A stretch of DNA of 41,398 bases from NCBI GenBank assembly GCA_019359415.1, contig JAHHHH010000069.1, forward strand, positions 1-41,398. Direction: 5' to 3'. This DNA is from Iphinoe sp. HA4291-MV1. Its GTDB lineage: Bacteria > Cyanobacteriota > Cyanobacteriia > Cyanobacteriales > Nostocaceae. How positions within the stretch are numbered: the stretch's first letter is position 1; each line of letters opens with the position of its first letter. A model generated the notes under the pieces. It ran no database searches. It was not told the origin of the DNA and worked only from the letters and a program-made list of their open reading frames with translations. A program made the position numbers and the translations under genes. This document shows positions 36,601-41,398 of the stretch, one piece after another.

Positions 36601-38957
36601 CACCCATTATACTGTCCGTTGGTATTGCCAGTGCCCAAAGAACACCTTCTTCCCCACAGCCTTCGGTACTTTCCACTCCATACCGAGAGGAAATACCGCG
36701 ACTGACAGAAGAACATCGCGCTTTTCTTCGTACAACTATCTTGTTCAATGTCTGGCTAGCCATACTGACTCTAGTTCCAGTCACAGTCATTGCTGCTTTA
36801 CTGCTCCTGCGACGGGTTGCTATTCGTGAGATAGTTGATAAAGCTATGGAACGGCTATATGGATTGGAAGAATTAGAAAAACAGCTAGCCACTGTTAAGC
36901 AAGAAGCACAAAAGCTCATCCAAGAGACTAGAAATGTGACTTCTGACTTAGACAAGGAAGTAAAGGCACTTCAACAAAAAATCAAAATAGAGCAAGAAAG
37001 TTTATCTAGACTTCCATCTGAAGTATCGTATGTTAAAGAACAACTTCTCGTAGAATTAGAAACAGCAATCAAAAACTCTAAACAAGAGGTAAAAACTTTA
37101 GAGGGTGAATTTACCTCTCAAGTTTCTGAATTACAATTGCAAACTCAACAACAAAGAAATATAACTTTTGAGAATTTAGGAAAATTAGAAGTAGAGCTTG
37201 CATCTCAAGTGTCTGAATTACAGAGCAGTGTTCAACAACAAAAGGATATTGTCCTTGAACATTGCGAAAAATCTCACTTGGAGTTTGCAACTCAACTATC
37301 TGGATTACAATTTGGTGCTGAGCAGCAAAAGAACAACATTTTTGAGGATTTGGAGCAATTACGGTTAGAGGTGACTTCTCGACTGACTGAATTACAGGAG
37401 AGTGTTCAACAACAAAAAGATATTGCTCTGGAAAATTTCGAAAAATCAAATTCGGCATTTACATCGGAAATATCCGGATTCCAATCGGATGCAGAACAGC
37501 AAAAAAGCAAAATTATCCGAAATCTGGAACAATTGCGCTTAGAATTTACATCACAACTATCTCAATTACAGGAGAGTGTTCAACAACAAAAGGATATAGC
37601 CCTTGAAAATTTCGAAAAATCAAATTCGACATTGACATCGGAAATATCCGGATTCCAATTGGATGCAGAACAGCAAAAGAGCAAAATTATCCAAAATCTG
37701 GAACAATTGCGCTTAGAATTTACATCACAACTATCTCAATTACAGGAGAGTGTTCAACAACAAAAGGATATTGCTCTGGAAAATTTCGAAAAATCAAATT
37801 CGGCATTTACATCTGAAATATCCGAATTCCAATTGGATGCAGAGCAGCAAAAGAGCAAAATTATCCGAAATCTGGAACAATTGCGTTCAGAATTTGTATC
37901 TATCCTCTATAAACTACAAGTAGATGCTCAACAACGAAAAGAAATAATTATAGAAAATTTAGAGAAATCTGGCGCTGAGTTTGCATCTCAATTCTCGGAA
38001 TTACAGTTGAATGCTCAACAAAGAAAAAATATCATCCTTGAGAAGCTTGGAGAATTAGAAATAGAATTTGTCTCTCAACTTTCCCAATTGCAGAGGGATG
38101 CTCAACAAAGAAAAAATATCATGCTTGAGCAACTGTCTGTTGTCACACCTCCTCCTTTGATTCCAGAGTCTACTACCCCTAAAGTGGAGGAAAGAATACA
38201 GGAGGTATCACAACCATCTGAGGTAAGAGAACATACTGAAACTCAGGAGGAGTTGAAAGTTGATGATTATCTAAAACAAGGAGATTTTCTTTTCTCCCAA
38301 AGACGTTACGAAGATGCACTTGCAGTTTACAACCAAGCAGTAAAAATTCACCCCAAAGACACTGTTGCTTGGCTAAACCGAGGTATGGTTTTAGGGAGGT
38401 TAAAACAGTATCAAGTGGCGATCGCTTCTTATGAACAAGCTTTGAAAATCAAGCCAGATTACCATCAAGCCTGGGTTGACAGGGGTGTAGCACTGGGATA
38501 TTTACAAAGACACAAAGAAGCTTTTGCTTCTTTCAAGAAAGCTACGCAAGTCAAGCCTGATGATGCTGTCGCATGGTTCAACCGAGGTCTTGCTTTGCAA
38601 GAATTGGAACGATACGAAGAAGCGATCGCTTGTTTTGACAAAGCTATCATGCTTAAGCCTGACTCTTATAAAGCTTGGAATAACCGAGGTTACGCCTTAG
38701 TGAGGTTGGGACGCGATGACGAAGCTCTTGAAAGCTTCGACAAGTCGTTGGAAATGAAACCAGACTACGCCAATGCTTACTATAACAAAGCCGCCTGTTA
38801 TGCGCTGCAAAGACAAGTCGAGTTAGCCTTAGAAAATTTGCAACGAGCAGTTGAGATTAATCTTAATTATAAACAAGAAGCTGCAACTGACATAGATTTC
38901 GATGAAATTGCTAACGAGAAACGTTTCCAGCAATTTGTTGCTGAGGTAAACCACTAG
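36543..38957 (+). CDS. Membrane-anchored coiled-coil and TPR protein
   Basis: The 804-residue protein begins with a signal-like hydrophobic stretch (about 7-30, FALLLKSAVVFSPIILSVGIASA) and a membrane helix at about 65-88 (ILFNVWLAILTLVPVTVIAALLLL). Residues about 190-531 are twelve tandem 29-residue repeats of pattern F-T-S-x-L-S-x-L-Q-x-x-x-Q-Q-Q-K-x-I, predicted as one long coiled coil. After a linker, about 575-790 hold TPR units (YLKQGDFLFSQRRYEDALAVY, AWLNRGMVLGRLKQYQVAIASY, AWVDRGVALGYLQRHKEAFASF, AWFNRGLALQELERYEEAIACF, AWNNRGYALVRLGRDDEALESF). It likely holds partners at the membrane, perhaps the neighbouring caspase. Its 3' end overlaps panC-cmk by 4 bases. Confidence 0.88.
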   Translation: MKSKNQVIFALLLKSAVVFSPIILSVGIASAQRTPSSPQPSVLSTPYREEIPRLTEEHRAFLRTTILFNVWLAILTLVPVTVIAALLLLRRVAIREIVDKAMERLYGLEELEKQLATVKQEAQKLIQETRNVTSDLDKEVKALQQKIKIEQESLSRLPSEVSYVKEQLLVELETAIKNSKQEVKTLEGEFTSQVSELQLQTQQQRNITFENLGKLEVELASQVSELQSSVQQQKDIVLEHCEKSHLEFATQLSGLQFGAEQQKNNIFEDLEQLRLEVTSRLTELQESVQQQKDIALENFEKSNSAFTSEISGFQSDAEQQKSKIIRNLEQLRLEFTSQLSQLQESVQQQKDIALENFEKSNSTLTSEISGFQLDAEQQKSKIIQNLEQLRLEFTSQLSQLQESVQQQKDIALENFEKSNSAFTSEISEFQLDAEQQKSKIIRNLEQLRSEFVSILYKLQVDAQQRKEIIIENLEKSGAEFASQFSELQLNAQQRKNIILEKLGELEIEFVSQLSQLQRDAQQRKNIMLEQLSVVTPPPLIPESTTPKVEERIQEVSQPSEVREHTETQEELKVDDYLKQGDFLFSQRRYEDALAVYNQAVKIHPKDTVAWLNRGMVLGRLKQYQVAIASYEQALKIKPDYHQAWVDRGVALGYLQRHKEAFASFKKATQVKPDDAVAWFNRGLALQELERYEEAIACFDKAIMLKPDSYKAWNNRGYALVRLGRDDEALESFDKSLEMKPDYANAYYNKAACYALQRQVELALENLQRAVEINLNYKQEAATDIDFDEIANEKRFQQFVAEVNH
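37110..38135 (+). repeat. Twelve tandem 87-bp coding repeats
   Basis: Each unit encodes 29 residues; units 4-9 form three near-identical 174-bp pairs (copies of ATTACAGGAG at 37391, 37565 and 37739). Outer units are more diverged, so recent expansion is in the centre. The twelfth unit is incomplete. Confidence 0.9.
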
Positions 38958-40552
38958 CTAATCCGCTGATGGTAACAGTCAACAATTTGTTGCGTGACAT
39001 CAGACACGCTCATACCATCAGTCTTAATTTCAATTGCATCCGTTGCTTTTTGCAAAGGGGAAACTTTGCGAGTGCTGTCTTTCCAATCGCGCTCAGCGAT
39101 GTCCTTTTCCAGCTGCTCTAAACTGATTTCCAGTTGACCTTGTTTTTGAAAGTCTTGCTGGCGTCTACGAGCACGTTCGCCTACAGAAGCAGTGAGAAAG
39201 ATTTTCACTTCCGCATCTGGGAAAACTTGGGTACCGATGTCTCTTCCTTCAGCAACTAAACCACCTTTTTTCCCCCAACTTTGCTGTTGTTTCACCAGTG
39301 CTTGACGTACGGCGCTTTGAGCGGCGATCGCCGATACTTTAGATGTCACCTCAATGGTGCGAATTGCTTGAGTTACATCAATATCGTTAATTCTAACCTG
39401 CACTGGTGTTTGTAAGTCTTTGCTGGGGGATAGTTTAATCACACATTGGTTAGCTGATTCTGCGATCGCACATTCATCGTCTAGAGCGATTCCCTTTTGC
39501 AGCGCCAGCCAGGTGATAGCACGGTACATTGCTCCCGAATCTAAGTATACCAGACCCAACTTTGCCGCCACTTGACGAGCAACAGTAGATTTTCCGGCTC
39601 CAGCGGGTCCATCTATAGCAATGATAGGTTGGCGATCGCGCAAGATGATATTGTCAATCAAACGTGTAGAACCAAGACGAACTGCGATCGCGAGCATTCC
39701 TTCCTCCTCAATTTTTTCTATAGGCATCAACGTATTTGGTTCAACCAACTCAATATATTCCACAGATATAGAACTAACCATTGCCACTTCCTGCTGCACC
39801 ACTGCTATGAGGGCAGTGCAATCGCGTTCTCCAGTACAGAACGCTGCTTGGACCTTTTGCAAGCTGCGATACAATACTGCTGCTTGTTGCTTTTGTGTTG
39901 CTGTCAAATATTGGTTGCGAGAACTCATCGCAAGACCTGATGCTTCGCGCATCGTCGGACAAGCAACAATCTCTATCGGAAAATTCAAATCAGTTACTAG
40001 CCGTTTAATAAGGGCAAGTTGCTGACCATCCTTTTGACCGAAGTAGGCTCGATCAGGCTGTACCAAGTTGAAAAGCTTGGTTACAATCGTAGCTACACCT
40101 TGAAAGTGACCCAGCCGAGAACGACCACACAAGCCTGATATCATAGCAGATGGCGGGATAACTTGTGTAACTTTTGATTTTTGTATATTCTTCTGGGCAA
40201 CTCCCACCTCTTCCGGAGTAGGAGCAAAAATCGCATCTACCCCTGCTTGAGAGCAAAGTAATTGGTCCTGGTCTAAAGTGCGAGGATAGCGTTGGTAATC
40301 TTCGTTTGGACCAAATTGCAGGGGATTTACGAAGATACTAACAATCACTATGGCATTTTCTTGCCGTGCCCGTCGAATTAAGCTTAAATGACCCTCATGC
40401 AACGCTCCCATCGTAGGAACCAAACCAACTGCTGTCTTTGACCTAGCAGTTACCTCAAATGGCAATAGCTGCGCTTGATCGACAAGCTGGTTTTCAAAAC
40501 GGTGTTTAGCTAAATAGCAGCCAAGAGCTGCGACTGTCGTTAACAGGCGCAC
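38954..40552 (-). CDS. panC/cmk: Bifunctional pantothenate synthetase / cytidylate kinase
   Basis: A fusion known from cyanobacteria. The N-terminal part (about 1-275) is pantoate-beta-alanine ligase: LVPTMGALHEGHLSLI (HxGH), FVNPLQFGPNEDYQRYPRTL, GLCGRSRLGHFQGVATIVTKLFNLVQPDRAYFGQKD and MSSRNQYL. The C-terminal part (about 305-532) is CMP kinase: IAIDGPAGAGKSTVARQVA (P-loop), YLDSGAMYRAIT, VAEGRDIGTQVFPDA and RERARRRQQDF-type region. It makes pantothenate for CoA and CDP for nucleotides. The frame is open to 40621, but GTG at 40552, with AGGGG 7 bases upstream, gives the usual VRLLTTVAALGCYL start. It overlaps the TPR gene end by 4 bases, tail to tail. Confidence 0.95.
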   Translation of the reverse strand: MRLLTTVAALGCYLAKHRFENQLVDQAQLLPFEVTARSKTAVGLVPTMGALHEGHLSLIRRARQENAIVIVSIFVNPLQFGPNEDYQRYPRTLDQDQLLCSQAGVDAIFAPTPEEVGVAQKNIQKSKVTQVIPPSAMISGLCGRSRLGHFQGVATIVTKLFNLVQPDRAYFGQKDGQQLALIKRLVTDLNFPIEIVACPTMREASGLAMSSRNQYLTATQKQQAAVLYRSLQKVQAAFCTGERDCTALIAVVQQEVAMVSSISVEYIELVEPNTLMPIEKIEEEGMLAIAVRLGSTRLIDNIILRDRQPIIAIDGPAGAGKSTVARQVAAKLGLVYLDSGAMYRAITWLALQKGIALDDECAIAESANQCVIKLSPSKDLQTPVQVRINDIDVTQAIRTIEVTSKVSAIAAQSAVRQALVKQQQSWGKKGGLVAEGRDIGTQVFPDAEVKIFLTASVGERARRRQQDFQKQGQLEISLEQLEKDIAERDWKDSTRKVSPLQKATDAIEIKTDGMSVSDVTQQIVDCYHQRIS

Positions 40553-40636
40553 AAAAATACCCCTAGTGTTCTCTATCTCTTCCCAGTAGTTTATATCTGA
40601 AACTGAGAAAGACACCAGCAATTAGAGATATGAGAT

Positions 40637-40793
40637 GGGAATTGGGCATGGGGCATAGGGCATGGGGAATTGGGAATTGGGAATTGGGAACAAAAGAGCT
40701 GGGAACTAGGAACTCCCAAATCGAGTATTATACATTGCCCCTTGCCCATTGCCCATTGCCCATTGCCCCTTGCCCATTGCCCATTGCCCATTT
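40637..40793. repeat. Heptamer-type tandem repeats, two opposed tracts
   Basis: A G-rich tract of GGGAATT/GGGCAT units (40637-40690) and a C-rich tract of TTGCCCA units (40736-40793) are partly complementary and could fold into a long imperfect stem around 40690-40735. They lie between panC-cmk and the ArsR gene. Confidence 0.85.
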
Positions 40794-40821
40794 GTATCAG
40801 GCCCGAAAATGGTATTAGCAC

Positions 40822-40850
40822 TTGACATTCTTGGATAGTACATTTAAACT
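40822..40850 (+). promoter_or_regulatory. Sigma-70-type promoter of the ArsR gene
   Basis: TTGACA at 40822-40827, a 17-base spacer and TAAACT at 40845-40850, about 32 bases before the ATG. The -35 is perfect, the -10 matches at four of six positions. Confidence 0.6.
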
Positions 40851-40852
40851 AG

Positions 40853-40878
40853 TATTTAATTAACTGCGCGGTTAAATA
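40853..40878. promoter_or_regulatory. Candidate ArsR operator
   Basis: TATTTAATTAAC-TGCGCG-GTTAAATA is an interrupted inverted repeat between the promoter and the ATG. Self-repression by the encoded ArsR protein would fit, but is inferred. Confidence 0.45.
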
Positions 40879-40881
40879 CAG

Positions 40882-41232
40882 ATGTCTACCGATCAACTGA
40901 GTGTCACCTTTGCCGCTCTTGCCGATCCCACGCGGCGCGCCATCCTGGCTCATCTCGCCAAGGGTGAGGCATCGGTCACTGAGTTAGCCAAGCCCTTCGA
41001 GATGAGTCTTCCTGGAATCTCCAAGCATCTCAAGGTGCTGGAGCGTGCTGGACTGATCACGCGGAGTCGTGAGGCTCAATGGCGACCCTGCCAGATCAAA
41101 GCGGAACCGCTCAAAGATGTGGTGGATTGGCTCGAGCAATATCGCCAATTCTGGGAAGAGAGCCTTGATCGGCTGGATGATTACCTCCACGAATTACAAA
41201 CCCAGGAGAAACAAGATGAGCAACAAAACTAG
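40882..41232 (+). CDS. ArsR-family transcriptional regulator
   Basis: A 116-residue winged-helix repressor of the SmtB/ArsR fold. The start DQLSVTFAALADPTRRAILAHLAKGEAS, VTELAKPFEMSLPGISKHLKVLERAGLI and the wing TRSREAQWRPCQIKAEPL are typical of the subgroup encoded with START/AHSA1 proteins. No cysteine pair for metal sensing is present (one Cys in RPCQ). Base composition (about 55% GC) is higher than in the neighbours, suggesting transfer. Its end overlaps the next gene by 17 bases. A -35/-10 pair and an inverted repeat lie just upstream. Confidence 0.92.
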   Translation: MSTDQLSVTFAALADPTRRAILAHLAKGEASVTELAKPFEMSLPGISKHLKVLERAGLITRSREAQWRPCQIKAEPLKDVVDWLEQYRQFWEESLDRLDDYLHELQTQEKQDEQQN

Positions 41233-41398
41233 TTCCACTACGGCTCAATCTGATCGCGAAATCGTCATTACGGTTGAGTCGATGGGGACTATTATGTCCC
41301 GCACCTCTCAGTTAGATCCGGACGTGCCCATTTCTGTGCATCCGGCTCCCGATATTCTTAGGGCTTATCCCTTTTACCCATGTGGATATAATCGTGAC
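41216..41398 (+). CDS. START/AHSA1-like gene, 5' part only
   Basis: The frame begins inside the ArsR gene (ATG at 41216) and runs off the window. Its first 19 residues (MSNKTSSTTAQSDREIVIT) fit the N-terminus of AHSA1/START-domain proteins, which bind hydrophobic ligands and are usually paired with this type of ArsR regulator. After VIT the expected RVFDAPRELVW does not follow; instead VESMGTIMSRTSQLDP, DVPISVHPAPDILRAY is read, not recognised as AHSA1. A frameshift, an insertion or recombination after about 41273 is likely. The gene is incomplete, so this cannot be settled here. Confidence 0.5.
   Translation, partial: MSNKTSSTTAQSDREIVITVESMGTIMSRTSQLDPDVPISVHPAPDILRAYPFYPCGYNRD

Noticed and set aside
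37111-37458. Leftward frame opposite the coiled-coil repeats
   Set aside because: Repetitive complement of the coding repeats, with no start signal.
39572-40025. Rightward frames opposite panC-cmk
   Set aside because: Complement of strongly conserved enzyme motifs.

Overview
The window is chromosome-like DNA from a filamentous, probably Nostocales-type, cyanobacterium. The evidence is the many GCGATCGC (HIP1) octamers, a Ycf66-family protein, a fused PanC-cytidylate kinase, the SbtA/SbtB bicarbonate pair, a DUF1822/sigma/caspase cluster, heptamer tandem repeats (GGGCAAT type) between genes, and many small palindromic or transposon-derived repeats. No rRNA, tRNA or intact transposase gene was seen.

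Layout. 1-5.9 kb: a truncated aldehyde dehydrogenase, a secreted-type glutaminase (glsA), 6-phosphogluconate dehydrogenase (gnd), a Ycf66 protein, a Uma2 nuclease-fold protein, then repeat-rich DNA holding a beheaded HNH endonuclease. 6.0-8.9 kb: ileS, which carries a palindromic repeat in frame. 9.1-18.7 kb: an accessory island. It holds a ParA ATPase, a nuclease-fold/ParA fusion with a ParB-like partner, and a leftward operon encoding a winged-helix-like protein, a P-loop ATPase (cut in two by a 101-bp TA-flanked MITE) and an 858-residue fusion of a DEDDy exonuclease, a Cas4/AddB-like Fe-S nuclease and an FtsK/HerA-type translocase. This island is the best candidate for an undescribed DNA-processing, defence or maintenance system. 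19.0-22.8 kb: a DUF433/DUF5615 toxin-antitoxin pair, two divergent glycosyltransferases and a CbbX remnant, itself split by another TA-flanked MITE.

22.8-24.9 kb: an inorganic-carbon operon (sbtA, sbtB, Tat-exported beta-carbonic anhydrase). 24.9-26.4 kb: mostly non-coding, with one overlooked 59-residue ORF and a 35-bp repeat pair. 26.4-30.8 kb: threonine synthase, a coiled-coil protein, a DUF4112 protein, an alpha/beta hydrolase and a haem-motif DUF3365/HAMP sensor-like protein, followed by a complete 126-bp MITE with 8-bp target duplications. 31-39 kb: a likely signalling or cell-fate module made of DUF1822, a sigma-70-like factor, a divergent caspase-like protease and a membrane-anchored coiled-coil/TPR protein with twelve 29-residue repeats. 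39-41.4 kb: panC-cmk, heptamer repeats, and an ArsR regulator overlapping a START/AHSA1-like gene that runs off the window.

A recurring theme is genome erosion by small non-autonomous elements. In two places precise removal of the element restores an open reading frame, so the insertions look recent. All functions are inferred from motifs read by eye; no database search was run.
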